Counted from the first letter of the stretch, positions 14,679-24,017 are shown. The stretch is 58,049 bases of DNA from Deltaproteobacteria bacterium (GCA_029261835.1 JAJDAO010000097.1:1-58049); one strand, 5' to 3'. A program made the numbers and translations. Notes: generated by a model not told the origin, from the letters alone.

Positions 14679-14679
14679 G

Positions 14680-15909
14680 TCACAAGCTCACGTCGTTGCC
14701 GGTCTGGTGCTTCGTCAGGCGGATGTTCTTGAGCGCGCCCGACTTCCATACCACGAAGGCCCCGCCAGCGACCAGCACCACCCACAGGTTGCTCGCAAGG
14801 AAATCCTGCACCGGGGCGATGGCGTCGGCCGCCGTCTTGATCAGGCCGCCGTAGCTTTCGAACTGCTCGGTCAGCTTGCCGATGATGCTGATCCCGCCGA
14901 GCCCGCCAGCGACAGCGCCGACGACCTGCGTCTGATCGGCGGCCGCCACGTCCTTCGCGCCCTCGGCCCGGAGATCGGCCACGGTCGCATTGGCGCGGGC
15001 CGGGGCGATCTCGCGCTTGGCGGCCGTCATGAGGGCGGCCAGCAGGGCGGTGTCGATCGCCCGGTCCAGCGGCAGGCCGTTGTCCGCGCGGAATGCGAGG
15101 ATGGCGGCCCGGCTCTTCGTGCCCCACTTGCCGTCCACCGCGCCGACTTCCGGGTAGCCGAGTTCGTCGAGCCGCTTCTGGACGGCTTCGACTTCCTTGT
15201 GAAACTTGCCGTCGTAGAGATCGTCCGGCAGTTCGACGACGGGCGCTCCCGGCGTGTAGGGAGTGTCCGGGATTTTGGCCCACTTATTGACGTTGCGGGC
15301 GAAGATCGTGTGGTAGTCGTTCTTGGCGTAGCCCGAGCCGTTGTAACCTCGCACGAACGGCCGGGCGTCATCGGCGGTGATCTTCTCGCCGCGCTTCAGC
15401 TTGGCTTCCAGCACGCGAAGCTCGTCGTCGAGCCCGGCGTTCTTGATGAAGTTGACCATGCCCTCAAGCTGGTTGTCCTCGTCCTTCAGGAAGTCGAGAA
15501 CCATGTCCTGCACGGTCTCGTAGCCCGCCAGCGCGAAGTTCTCGCCGAGAACCTGCGGGAAGCCCCACGAAGTCGCCAGCAGCGCCACGGTCTCGTCGAT
15601 CGCCATCGCCCTCAGGATGCGCGGATAGCTGTCGGCCGGATAGCCCTTCTTCCAATTCGGGTAGGCCAGCCCGGCCGCGACCAGCTTCTTGCGGACTGCG
15701 CCGCACGAGTTGCGGTAGGCGACGTGCGGCTCGTAGAGCGCCTTCATGCGGCCCTTAGAGTCGGTGCTCTTGCCGCCAGCCTCGGTATCCATGACGCCGT
15801 GAACGATGTCTTCGCCCACGCCAATCTTGCCGCCGATGCGCGGGAGGTCGAGATCGTCGATCTTCGGCCCGTCGAACACGAACCCGTTGAACTTGTCTGC
15901 GCCAGCCAT
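14680..15909 (-). CDS. endolysin: N-acetylmuramidase plus peptidoglycan-binding domain
   Basis: Residues 30-190 match DUF3380-type muramidases: MDTEAGGKSTDSKGRMKALY (probable catalytic Glu43), YPADSYPRILRAMAIDE, LLATSWGFPQVLGENF. Residues about 240-300 form a PG_binding_1 repeat (VQKRLDELGYPEVGAVDGKW, then SRAAILAFRADNGLPLD). The C-terminus adds a Gly-rich linker and a hydrophobic segment (LWVVLVAGGAFVVWKSG near 380-396), so the enzyme is probably tethered to the membrane. The 409 residues are longer than soluble relatives because of this tail. Release might then depend on membrane depolarisation, as for signal-arrest enzymes, though at the C-terminal end. It is the first gene of the leftward lysis operon. 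Confidence 0.85.
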   Translation of the reverse strand: MAGADKFNGFVFDGPKIDDLDLPRIGGKIGVGEDIVHGVMDTEAGGKSTDSKGRMKALYEPHVAYRNSCGAVRKKLVAAGLAYPNWKKGYPADSYPRILRAMAIDETVALLATSWGFPQVLGENFALAGYETVQDMVLDFLKDEDNQLEGMVNFIKNAGLDDELRVLEAKLKRGEKITADDARPFVRGYNGSGYAKNDYHTIFARNVNKWAKIPDTPYTPGAPVVELPDDLYDGKFHKEVEAVQKRLDELGYPEVGAVDGKWGTKSRAAILAFRADNGLPLDRAIDTALLAALMTAAKREIAPARANATVADLRAEGAKDVAAADQTQVVGAVAGGLGGISIIGKLTEQFESYGGLIKTAADAIAPVQDFLASNLWVVLVAGGAFVVWKSGALKNIRLTKHQTGNDVSL

Positions 15910-15964
15910 GGCTCGCCCTCTCTGTCGTAGGTGAACTTTGTTTGGCTATACCCGATTTGACCCC

Positions 15965-15993
15965 TTGAAGGAAGGGACCAGTTTCCGTATATA
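15965..15993 (+). promoter_or_regulatory. sigma70-like promoter for 16026
   Basis: TTGAAG (15965-15970), 17 bases, TATATA (15988-15993), 33 bases before GTG 16026. It lies in the divergent gap between the endolysin and the zinc-finger gene. The leftward promoter for lysis genes must lie in the same 116 bases, but only a weak TATAGC is visible there. Confidence 0.55.
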
Positions 15994-16025
15994 CCCCCCA
16001 CGCCAGACACCCCTAGGAGACGCCC

Positions 16026-16364
16026 GTGCCTAAGAAGACTGTCCGCTGCTGCCGCGAGTGCAACACGCCCCTTGGCGAGGGCTGCAAGGCCAGCGCCGTA
16101 TTCTGCGGCATCCCATGCAAGGCGAAGTGGAACAACCGCCGCAAGAACAGAGGCGCGGACCTGTACGACCTGTGGATGACCATGCGGTACGACCGCGACG
16201 AGGCGAAGCGGCTGGAAGTTTGGAAGGAGATGTGCCGACTGTCCGAGGGCTGGCGGGCCGAGGACGTCGAGCAGGGCATCAAGAGCTTCGAACGGGCCGG
16301 CGTCGTCATAACCCGGTTGAAGGATACGGGCAGGCTCGCGAGAGCCCGTCCGGATCGCATCTAG
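16026..16364 (+). CDS. zinc-finger protein, 112 aa
   Basis: The N-terminus (VRCCRECNTPLGEGCKASAV, then FCGIPCKAKWNNRRKNRG) has six cysteines in CxxC spacing and the look of a treble-clef or FCS-type finger. A charged helical domain follows (DLYDLWMTMRYDRDEAKRLE). GTG 16026 is supported by GGAG. It is the lone rightward gene between two leftward modules, with its own promoter, so it may be an early or autonomously expressed factor. It ends by overlapping the convergent adhesin gene by four bases. Function unknown. Confidence 0.7.
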   Translation: MPKKTVRCCRECNTPLGEGCKASAVFCGIPCKAKWNNRRKNRGADLYDLWMTMRYDRDEAKRLEVWKEMCRLSEGWRAEDVEQGIKSFERAGVVITRLKDTGRLARARPDRI

Positions 16365-17590
16365 TAGAAGGTGACAATCTCGACGTAGCCGGCACCGCCC
16401 GCGCCGCCCGCGCCGCCATTGCCGGACTGGCTGGCACCACCGCCACCGCCGCCCGAGCCCGGCTGTCCGGCCCCGCCTGCGCCGCCCGCGCCGCTGGTAT
16501 TGGCCGCACCGCCCGAACCGCCCTTGCTCTCGTCCCCGGCGTAGGCGCTTGATGTCGAGCCCGCACCGCCGGGGGCCGTCCCTCCCGCGACCTGCTGGTT
16601 GTTGGAGTCAATGATCTGCGCGCCATTCTGCGCGCCGTTGCTGCCGTCGAACCCGCCGCCGCCCGCGCCGCCGCCACCGCCCTCCAGCGCGCCGACGCAG
16701 GACCCTGCCACGCCTGTCGTTCCGTTGCACCCCGACCCGCCGCCCCCACCGACAGGCGATTGATTGCCGGTCTGGCCCGTGTTGGACGCCGCCCCGGCCA
16801 CGCCGCCGAACGACCCGGCAGACCCGCCCGTGGCGCTACCGGAACCGCCCCCCGATCGGCTGCCGCCGCCCCCGCCGCCGCCGGTATTGGTGCCGGCCGA
16901 GCCGCCCTTGCCGCCGCCGCCACCACACGCCTGCGAATGGAAGTTGGTGCCAGAGACGGTTACGTTACCGCCGTTCCCGCCGTCGCCGCCTGCACCGAGC
17001 GAGGACGCGCCGGCACCGGCCGTTCCGGCCGCTCCGATCGTAATGGTCAACGTACTCGGGACGACCGACGCCGATACGAAGAACTTCCGTCGAGCGCCGC
17101 CGCCGCCGCCCGCGCCGCCGGACGCTGCCGTAGCCGCCGCCACTTTCGGTCCGCCACCCCCGCCGCCGCCGGGCGCTCGAATCGTGAATTGAAATCCCTT
17201 CGCGAGGGGGTCCTTGGTCCACGTATCGCTGGCCGTGTAGTAATCGACCTTGGCCGTTTTCCCGTAGGAAATCAGCCAGTCCGTCCCGTTGAAAACGAAG
17301 AGTTGTGCGGTGTCGATTACCCACGCGAGTTGCCCCGCCCTAGGCGTGATGTAAACCCACGCCCCATTGTCTCGGACCGCGATCTTGTTGACATCGCCGC
17401 CCGACGTCAGGATGTGCATGTCGCCGTTTGACGGGGAGCCGGGGACGGCCGCAACCTTGGACAATACGGAACACCCGACCAGCGCGGATAGCGATCGCAG
17501 GTTGACGTCCATGTCGGTCTTCCAGCCGTTGGACCCGAGGTCCCAAAAGCCGGTCAGGCCGAGGCCCGGAAGTGTGCGTTCTCCAGCCAT
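16361..17590 (-). CDS. glycine-rich tail adhesin
   Basis: Residues 1-130 resemble DUF2793 tail-fibre bases (ALVGCSVLSKVAAVPGSPSN, WVYITPRAGQLAWVIDTAQL). From about 140 to the end the protein is mostly Gly runs separated by Ala, Ser and Asn, the composition of polyglycine-II sandwich adhesin tips. It closes with VEIVTFY. Such tips bind surface receptors and vary quickly. The Cys residues in the Gly-rich part (ACGGG, GCNG, SCVG) are unusual and might be cross-linked. It is the last structural gene, next to the SGNH fibre. Confidence 0.78.
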   Translation of the reverse strand: MAGERTLPGLGLTGFWDLGSNGWKTDMDVNLRSLSALVGCSVLSKVAAVPGSPSNGDMHILTSGGDVNKIAVRDNGAWVYITPRAGQLAWVIDTAQLFVFNGTDWLISYGKTAKVDYYTASDTWTKDPLAKGFQFTIRAPGGGGGGGPKVAAATAASGGAGGGGGARRKFFVSASVVPSTLTITIGAAGTAGAGASSLGAGGDGGNGGNVTVSGTNFHSQACGGGGGKGGSAGTNTGGGGGGGSRSGGGSGSATGGSAGSFGGVAGAASNTGQTGNQSPVGGGGGSGCNGTTGVAGSCVGALEGGGGGAGGGGFDGSNGAQNGAQIIDSNNQQVAGGTAPGGAGSTSSAYAGDESKGGSGGAANTSGAGGAGGAGQPGSGGGGGGASQSGNGGAGGAGGAGYVEIVTFY

Positions 17591-17601
17591 CGGTCAGACT
17601 C

Positions 17602-20244
17602 CTACTGGCAGTATTCAGCCAAGAACGCATCGACGAGGACGCGCGCAAACATGTCGTACCCCCTGCGGCGCATGTGGACGAGATCGCCCGCTCCGTAGTA
17701 GAGAAGTGACGTGTCGTTGGCGACCGGGTTCGGGGCGATGGAGCCACGACTGAAACAGAAATCCGGGTCCATTTGGTGTGAGACCTGAATGAACTTCGCC
17801 CACGCCGAACGCTCGGCGCAGACGGCGCGATAGACTTCGCCAAACGCGCGCGTCGAGCTATCGAACGCTTCGACCGCCGAGTACCACCGTTCGACCGAGC
17901 CGGTGTTCTGTTTCAGAATGATGGGCGGTGGTGCCCACAGGGACGGCACCCAAACCTTCGCGTCGGGGTACTCCTCGTGAATCTTATCCATGAGAGCGGC
18001 CATCGCGCCGCCGGAAACTCCGGGCTCCGTGTTGTTGCCCCAATCGTTCCAGCCAAGCGCGATGATCACCAGCAAATTCGCGCCGCCGGATACGACGCCG
18101 GAAGCGAGATCGGTTGACTCCCAATCATTGTTGTCGATGTAATACTCCATGGAGAACTGGTAGTTATTGGTTGGCCCCCACGGCGTCATGCCGGGGTTCC
18201 AAAATGCGTTGGTTTTCCCCGACCCGTCCACATCCTTGAGCAGGTAGTCGGACGGGTGCCAACCGCCGCGCCCCTCGTGTTTCACAGCGGCGGTGCCCCG
18301 CGTACCGCGAACGTGAATGTTGGTGAGCGCCAGCGCGGCGCGAAGGTCCGCCGCAACGACAGGACCCCACTCCGACCCGGCCTGCGTGGCAACATCGAGA
18401 GCCCTGACGCCAACCCCCGTAAGCTGGTGCGAGAACTCGTTCACCCACGTACCGTCCCCGTCGATAACTTCCGGGTCCGACGCAAGCTGCGACGTCGTAC
18501 TGTCGCCGATGCAGACGATGTTGATTGGGCTCGACGGGGACGAGATCGTCGCGGGATCGGAAAGCCGCAATGCCAGTTCGCCAAGTTCGATTCGGCTCGT
18601 GCCAACCGTCGCCCGGCACTTGACCGTCAGCCCGCTCGTGATGTGGCCCGAGCCGTTCTTGAGGATTCTGACCTTCTCGTCGCCTTGGAACGCGTTGAAG
18701 TCCCCATCCCCCGTGGTGAAAGCGATCGGAACGCCGCGATCCGGAACGATGCCACGACCGAAGAGATAGACAGGTTCCCCGACGCGCCCGAAAGCCTCTT
18801 CCGGCATCAGGGAGATCACCGAATTCGCCGTCTGCGATCGCTCTTCCGCTGCTTGCGCCGCGCGTGCGCTCTCCAGCTTGTAGGGGTTCTTGGTTATGTC
18901 GAACGTAGCCCGGATGAATGACACGCCGGCCGGAATCGTAAACCGGTAGTTTTCGAAATCCGCCCCGGTGGATGCGGCCAAGATTGCGGTCGTAAACGCC
19001 TTGTTCTCGTCGTAGCCCGCGATCTGCGGCGCCCCACCGGACGACGTCACGTCCTGCGCCGAGTAGTAAAAAACCTGATCTTCAACGCAAGGGACGAAGG
19101 TAGACGTGCGCCAGTTGGCGCTCGTCGGCTGCGTGATTCCGCCGAGCGCGGTGAGCCGACCCGGAATGATCGTATCGAGACGGAAATAATCGACAATTGC
19201 CCCGTGCGCCAACATGTCGTGCGCGCGGTCCGCGTCGGGAAAACTGCCGCCGATGAAAACGGCCTTGTAGTCGGCGGCCCGTTGTGTCACGCGGATAAAC
19301 CGGGCGTCCGGGTAGAGCGATCCGATCCGGGTGGACTGCCCGATTGCGCGCGGATTGTAGAAACCGAGGAATGCTGACGATTCATCGAAAAAGGTGATCT
19401 GCGCGACAGACGGGACGCTGTTTGCGATGAGCGTACCCATGACGGCAACGTAAGAGTCCGCGACCACCGGAAGCATGCCGGTAGTCCGGTATGACGACGA
19501 ATTGGATTCTACACCAGTGCTCTTGTTGACGATCACTTCCCGGAGCGTTCCGGCACCATCGTTCGGAACTCCGTAAAAGGAAAAAAGCGCGTTACGGATG
19601 AACGCCAGCAGTTCCGGTTCGTAGGTATAGCACTCGATGGCCGTGCTTTCCGCTGTGAACCGCACGTACCTCGTCTCGGCCGGCGCGTCTACCGAGATCG
19701 TGAAAAAAGTCTCCGTTCCGGCTCCAGAATAATCGTAACCAAGAAAGGCTCTCTCGGCATCGTAGTACGCAACCGGCGCACGCGTCCCTTCGGTCACCGC
19801 CGTCCCCAAACGCGAGATCATCGTCGTCGGCGTCACTTCGATGAAGTCTGTCGCGAACCGGTCGGTCGCGGTGACCGGAAGGCCGTCCGACGTATTGATC
19901 GCTGTGTTCGTTGCTGCCGTGTCGATGTGGTTGACCATCTTCCCGGACAGAATTTCGAGCATTCGGGCAGCGCGCTCGACGGAGTATTTCGACTGGATGG
20001 CGATGGGCGACGTGGCCGCAGCGAGATTTTCCACGTCCTCCAGTCTGGAGATGTACGGAGCGCCGGGAAAATCCACCGGAAGATCGTCGAGCATCAGCTT
20101 CAAGAACCGCATCCACGAAGGGACGGTGGTGCTGCCATCCGACAGGGTGATGGTCGTCGCGTCGTCGCCGTTCGCCATGCGGTCGAAGCGGTCTTCGTTC
20201 TCCTGAAACCGGGGGATCGCCTGATCGAGAGGGAGGATCGCCAT
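17602..20244 (-). CDS. tail fibre/spike with SGNH-hydrolase domain
   Basis: An 880-residue protein. Residues 1-100 are probably the virion-binding part (AILPLDQAIPRFQENEDRFD). The middle has beta-rich repeats. From about 570 a GDSL/SGNH esterase domain begins with INIVCIGDSTTSQ (Ser582), continues with a block-III-like NLLVIIALGWNDWGNN, and ends with DLVHMRRRGYDMF, giving the Asp-His pair. SGNH domains on phage tails typically deacetylate surface polysaccharides. A pair of DUF-like carbohydrate-binding segments (FIRVTQRAADYKAVFIGGS, FIRATFDITKNPYKLES) precedes it. GC content is slightly below that of the head genes, consistent with exchange of host-range modules. Confidence 0.8.
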   Translation of the reverse strand: MAILPLDQAIPRFQENEDRFDRMANGDDATTITLSDGSTTVPSWMRFLKLMLDDLPVDFPGAPYISRLEDVENLAAATSPIAIQSKYSVERAARMLEILSGKMVNHIDTAATNTAINTSDGLPVTATDRFATDFIEVTPTTMISRLGTAVTEGTRAPVAYYDAERAFLGYDYSGAGTETFFTISVDAPAETRYVRFTAESTAIECYTYEPELLAFIRNALFSFYGVPNDGAGTLREVIVNKSTGVESNSSSYRTTGMLPVVADSYVAVMGTLIANSVPSVAQITFFDESSAFLGFYNPRAIGQSTRIGSLYPDARFIRVTQRAADYKAVFIGGSFPDADRAHDMLAHGAIVDYFRLDTIIPGRLTALGGITQPTSANWRTSTFVPCVEDQVFYYSAQDVTSSGGAPQIAGYDENKAFTTAILAASTGADFENYRFTIPAGVSFIRATFDITKNPYKLESARAAQAAEERSQTANSVISLMPEEAFGRVGEPVYLFGRGIVPDRGVPIAFTTGDGDFNAFQGDEKVRILKNGSGHITSGLTVKCRATVGTSRIELGELALRLSDPATISSPSSPINIVCIGDSTTSQLASDPEVIDGDGTWVNEFSHQLTGVGVRALDVATQAGSEWGPVVAADLRAALALTNIHVRGTRGTAAVKHEGRGGWHPSDYLLKDVDGSGKTNAFWNPGMTPWGPTNNYQFSMEYYIDNNDWESTDLASGVVSGGANLLVIIALGWNDWGNNTEPGVSGGAMAALMDKIHEEYPDAKVWVPSLWAPPPIILKQNTGSVERWYSAVEAFDSSTRAFGEVYRAVCAERSAWAKFIQVSHQMDPDFCFSRGSIAPNPVANDTSLLYYGAGDLVHMRRRGYDMFARVLVDAFLAEYCQ

Positions 20245-20256
20245 GTAGATTTTCCT

Positions 20257-21153
20257 TTACGTTGGGTAGCCGGCTTCGGCCATGTAGACGTTAATGATGG
20301 TGTCGATCTGGTCCTCCCAATAGGGGAACTCCTCAACCGTGATCCCGGAACCGATGATCGCTTCCTCGCCCGGCGTCAAGCCCGCGCCACCGTTGTTATA
20401 CGCGTATACCTGCGCAACATTCGGGTCTCTGCTGTTGGCGTAGAACTCAAACCCAATCTCTTGCCAAGTATCGCCTTTCAGAACCTTCCCACCCTGCGGA
20501 AACAGCGTGACGTCAGGCCAGAAGTAGTTGAGCTTGTCCCCGACCGGGTTTCGCGACACGTAACGAAGCGCCCCGGTGAGAGCCACGTATCCGGGCTCGG
20601 TGACCAGAACAAGCGCCGACCGGGCCGAATAGTGAACGACAATAGAATCGCCGTTTTCGATCAAGGTCGCATTCGGGTTGATGTAGATGCGCCCGGTCTC
20701 CCGCTCGAAAGTGTAATCAGCCGCAGGGACCGGATCGCCGTCTAGCGTAGCGCTGACGAAGTCGAGATGCGCTGCACCGAAAGGCCGGGCTGCGGATCGA
20801 CCTATCTGAAACCACCTGCCCCGCCAAACCTGAATCGTCTCTTCGACGGCCTCCGCGCCCGGTTGCGAAATCGGTTCCGTGCCGCCGGAGTAAAACAAGG
20901 CAATTATCTCTTTCGAGATGTTGTCGGTCGTGAACCGACCATTGTTCGTCTCCTCGGTCGGAACACGCATGTCAAGAACGCGCACGCCGTTGCGGACGTT
21001 GTAGATGTCTCGGTAGGTAATCTCGCGTGTCAAATCGGCGCTCGGGGTGTTGCCGATATAAAGCTCCCCCTGTCCGGTAGTCGTGCCCGGCAGGAACTGT
21101 TCGAAGTAGATTTCACCCCGCCCAACAACGAGCTTCGTCTTCTCTCTCGACAC
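20257..21153 (-). CDS. second tail-tube-like protein
   Basis: The sequence parallels the main tail-tube protein at 33595: both have LxxGRGxIxF near the start, xxYIGNTPxxxL, a TDNIxxExIALFxxG block, DYTFERETGRIYI/DYTVDYDNGLLTI, and a late LNYFWPDVTLFPQG...LKGDTWQEI that aligns with FNYYMPWIKVTPNG...LKGDEWQQI. It lacks the inserted decoration-type domain. The likely role is a terminal ring, a fibre adaptor, or an alternative tube subunit at the tip. GTG 21153 (GGGA upstream) aligns best with the paralogue; GTG 21219, overlapping the previous stop, is the alternative. Confidence 0.75.
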   Translation of the reverse strand: MSREKTKLVVGRGEIYFEQFLPGTTTGQGELYIGNTPSADLTREITYRDIYNVRNGVRVLDMRVPTEETNNGRFTTDNISKEIIALFYSGGTEPISQPGAEAVEETIQVWRGRWFQIGRSAARPFGAAHLDFVSATLDGDPVPAADYTFERETGRIYINPNATLIENGDSIVVHYSARSALVLVTEPGYVALTGALRYVSRNPVGDKLNYFWPDVTLFPQGGKVLKGDTWQEIGFEFYANSRDPNVAQVYAYNNGGAGLTPGEEAIIGSGITVEEFPYWEDQIDTIINVYMAEAGYPT

Positions 21154-21215
21154 CGGCAGATTCCCATGTGATCCGAGGTACAATAGCAGCAGCCCGCGAG
21201 CGGGACAATCGGCCG

Positions 21216-23585
21216 TCACGCGCCGCCGTAGTTATATCCGTAGGAGTATCCATAACCTGCCGGGACGTGGACGCGCTGCGCGCGACCTTGCAACGATCGG
21301 AATCCGTCCCGTTCTGAGTAGACGATCACGACGCCGTAGGGCTTCCCGTCGAAGGCGCTGAAGGGAAGGCTGTAGGTGCCCCCGACGATCCCCGAAATCG
21401 TCGTGTAGAGCGTGATCTGGTTTTCCGACCACACTTCGATCGTGGTCGTCTGCCCGGCTTCCGGGGTCACCCCAGAACTCGTCCACGAGAGGACCTGCGC
21501 GGTTTCGGTCAAGCGATTCCGCGTGGCCCACGTCACCACGACGTCGGCCGCCGGCGTGGCGTCGATCTCATCGCTGAAGAGCGTGCCGTTGAACCGGACG
21601 TTCGCCGGCCGAGTCGGGAGATGCGAACGATCCGACATCGTCAGTTCCGTCAAAGGGGCATCGCCGAGCCGCAGGGTGCCGCGCGACGTGCGCGGCCGGA
21701 TGCGGTAGTCAACTTCCTCGGCGACGGACCGCGCCTCGGTGTCGGTGAATTTCTCACTGACGAACCAGACTTCCGTCCCGACGTCCCACGCACGCGGGAT
21801 GGTGTCGAGAACGCCCCGGCGCAGGTGGTAGCCATCACCGTCGATGCTCTGCACCACGGCAAGTTCCACGACGCTCTCCGGGAGATCGCTGTCGCCGATG
21901 ATGACGAAGCCACCAACTGAAGGTCCTTCGCCCTGCGTGACGCCTGCGAAAGCCGGGATGACCGTCACGGCCTCGGTCGTGATGTCCGCCAGCAGAGTAG
22001 CGTGCGACGAGATGATGAATGTTCCGAGTGACTGCGACGACACCGTGCCGACCGCGTCAACCACCGCGCCGTCGAGGACGAATGCGGCCGTGTCCGAACC
22101 CGGCTGCCCGGCGAGCACTCCTGCGTAGACCGTGGGGTAGGGGATCGCGGCCGCCGCGTCTTCCCCGATCATGTTCGAGATCGCATAGAAGGGCAGCGTG
22201 AAAACATACTCGAACGCCGCCGGCTGCGGGTTCTCCGCGCCACCCGAGTGATCGGTCGTGGGCGGGATCGAGAACTGCGACGTCCCCAGCGCAAAAACGT
22301 CTTCGACGATCGTCGCCCGCACCGCACCGCGACCCGGTCGGCCGTACTCGACCGGGCCGACGCGCATCAGAAGCGACGTCACGTTGTCTTCCGGCGACAC
22401 GATCTTAACCACATCGCCCGGCAGCGGCCGGTAATCCGTCCGCAGGATTTCTATGTCGCAGGACGCGAGCGGATACGAGGCGGCCCGCAGGTCCCGCTCG
22501 GCCACGAACTGCGCGAGCCGTGCCGACCGGATGCCGTGGTAATTGCGGCCGGCCGACACCACCGCGCCCTGCACCGCAATGTTCGCCAAGTCCTGCGCCG
22601 TGACCGTCTCTTCCTTCTCGTTAAGCGGATTGGTCCACGTCACGACGATTTCGTTGATCGTCTCGCCCCAATGCTTACGGGCGAAGTTGGTGATCACAGA
22701 GTTGTCGTTGTTCGCCACGAACAGGTCTTCCGGGTCATAGTCGAACCGGATGAGTTTCAAGGTCAGGAGCCCCGTGCCGGGGTTGATGAACACGGCGGCT
22801 TCGATGTGGTCGATGATTTCCGATACGAAGCTCTCGATCGACGTGGACCGGGTCCACGTGAGGGACAGGCCGAACTTCTCGTCGTACAGAGCCTTGGCCG
22901 CGTTTTCGAAGCTGGCAGCGTCAATGGACGACAGGGGCGATCCCATGCCCCATTCCCGGTCAGTCAGGCACTCGTAGATGATGCCCGCCGGGTTGGCGTC
23001 GAACTCTGCCGTCTGCTCGTCCACATACTCGCCTTCCTCGTTGCGCCACAGCTTGGCGTATCGAGAATCCAATCCGACAGGAGCCCTGCCGACCTTGACC
23101 CATAGCGATCTTAAGTATGGGTTGTTGGCCACGAAGTAGAAGCCCTTCCACGCGCCGTCTGCCGCGCTGGAGAAGGCCGTCGAGAGCCAGTTCCACGCGC
23201 TGACGACCGAGCCGGCTTCCGACCCCAACAACGTCGCTTCGACGTTGATCTGTTCGGTGAAATAGACGGATGCAGTTCCTCGATATGCCACGGCGGTATC
23301 GGAAGTCTTGCCGGCTTTGGCTGCAAGGTACTCGGGCATGATCTGGTCATCGTAGCCCGAAAGAAACGTGACAGCACCGACCAACCCGCCTTCTTTTTCG
23401 AGCCCGCCGAACATGTCCTCTTTGTTGATGTTGATGACGCCTGTCTCGGCAAGATAGCCCTCCCACGCGGGTTCCTCGCCGGCAAAGATCGCCGAGATGT
23501 GATCGACAGGTCCCGAACAGATGCCGAGGTGAATCGACATCCGATACTCGGCAACCGGAATCTTGCCTCCACTACTCTTCCCCAT
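21216..23585 (-). CDS. tail tip/hub protein (GTA megatron-like, Phage-tail_3 type)
   Basis: A 789-residue baseplate-like protein. The N-terminus (EYRMSIHLGICSGPVDHISA) and middle (RNYHGIRSARLAQFVAERDL, YRPLPGDVVKIV) match tail-tip proteins of lambda J/gene-transfer-agent type. The C-terminus has fibronectin-like strands (ADVVVTWATRNRLTETAQVL) and ends in repeats of YGYSYGYNYG. It would form the central hub that contacts the receptor and closes the tube. It lacks the TIM-barrel domain that gene transfer agents carry in this protein. That domain is found in 24018. Confidence 0.78.
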   Translation of the reverse strand: MGKSSGGKIPVAEYRMSIHLGICSGPVDHISAIFAGEEPAWEGYLAETGVININKEDMFGGLEKEGGLVGAVTFLSGYDDQIMPEYLAAKAGKTSDTAVAYRGTASVYFTEQINVEATLLGSEAGSVVSAWNWLSTAFSSAADGAWKGFYFVANNPYLRSLWVKVGRAPVGLDSRYAKLWRNEEGEYVDEQTAEFDANPAGIIYECLTDREWGMGSPLSSIDAASFENAAKALYDEKFGLSLTWTRSTSIESFVSEIIDHIEAAVFINPGTGLLTLKLIRFDYDPEDLFVANNDNSVITNFARKHWGETINEIVVTWTNPLNEKEETVTAQDLANIAVQGAVVSAGRNYHGIRSARLAQFVAERDLRAASYPLASCDIEILRTDYRPLPGDVVKIVSPEDNVTSLLMRVGPVEYGRPGRGAVRATIVEDVFALGTSQFSIPPTTDHSGGAENPQPAAFEYVFTLPFYAISNMIGEDAAAAIPYPTVYAGVLAGQPGSDTAAFVLDGAVVDAVGTVSSQSLGTFIISSHATLLADITTEAVTVIPAFAGVTQGEGPSVGGFVIIGDSDLPESVVELAVVQSIDGDGYHLRRGVLDTIPRAWDVGTEVWFVSEKFTDTEARSVAEEVDYRIRPRTSRGTLRLGDAPLTELTMSDRSHLPTRPANVRFNGTLFSDEIDATPAADVVVTWATRNRLTETAQVLSWTSSGVTPEAGQTTTIEVWSENQITLYTTISGIVGGTYSLPFSAFDGKPYGVVIVYSERDGFRSLQGRAQRVHVPAGYGYSYGYNYGGA

Positions 23586-23778
23586 CTTCGGCTCCGTGTC
23601 GGGCTACTGTCCGCTCCACGGCCTCGACGGCCATGCCGCAGCCGGAGGCCGTCAGTACGGTGCTGTCGATACCGTCTTTCAAGAACGCGCGGAAGTCGAG
23701 TCCCTGTGTTTCGAACCACTGTTTTACGCCGCGCGGGCAGTGGCCCGCAAGCCGGAGATCGGTAATGGTGATGATCAT
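23572..23778 (-). CDS. small conserved tail-tip protein, 68 aa
   Basis: MIITITDLRLAGHCPRGVKQ then WFETQGLDFRAFLKDGI is a pattern found in a short protein placed before tip genes in many alphaproteobacterial phages. It overlaps the hub gene by 14 bases and the upstream gene by 4. Probably an assembly factor or plug, by position. Confidence 0.7.
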   Translation of the reverse strand: MIITITDLRLAGHCPRGVKQWFETQGLDFRAFLKDGIDSTVLTASGCGMAVEAVERTVARHGAEDGEE

Positions 23779-24008
23779 GTAGACCTCTTTACGGACCGCA
23801 GCCTCGTAGACTTGTCGCTGAACGACAGCACGTTCAGCCCTTTCACGGTCATGGTCCCGAAGACAACGGGGACCGGCCGCCCTGCGTCCGCCGTAGGACC
23901 CTCCAAGTCCTTCGCCGCCTCCGGTTTAGCGGCCTTCGGTTTCGGTTGCAGGAGGTACGACACCACGCTGGAAACGAGGACGACAAGCAAGGGGATCCAC
24001 CACGCCAT
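23775..24008 (-). CDS. small tail protein with N-terminal hydrophobic helix, 77 aa
   Basis: A hydrophobic start (WWIPLLVVLVSSVVSYLLQP) precedes a Lys/Pro/Ala linker (KPKAAKPEAAKDLEGPTADA) and a beta segment (GRPVPVVFGTMTVKGLNVLS). The last motif, pre-conserved in hub proteins (RPIPxVFG), suggests it is the N-terminal membrane-associating part of a tip complex. Overlaps 23572 by four bases. Confidence 0.7.
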   Translation of the reverse strand: MAWWIPLLVVLVSSVVSYLLQPKPKAAKPEAAKDLEGPTADAGRPVPVVFGTMTVKGLNVLSFSDKSTRLRSVKRST

Positions 24009-24017
24009 TGACGGCTC

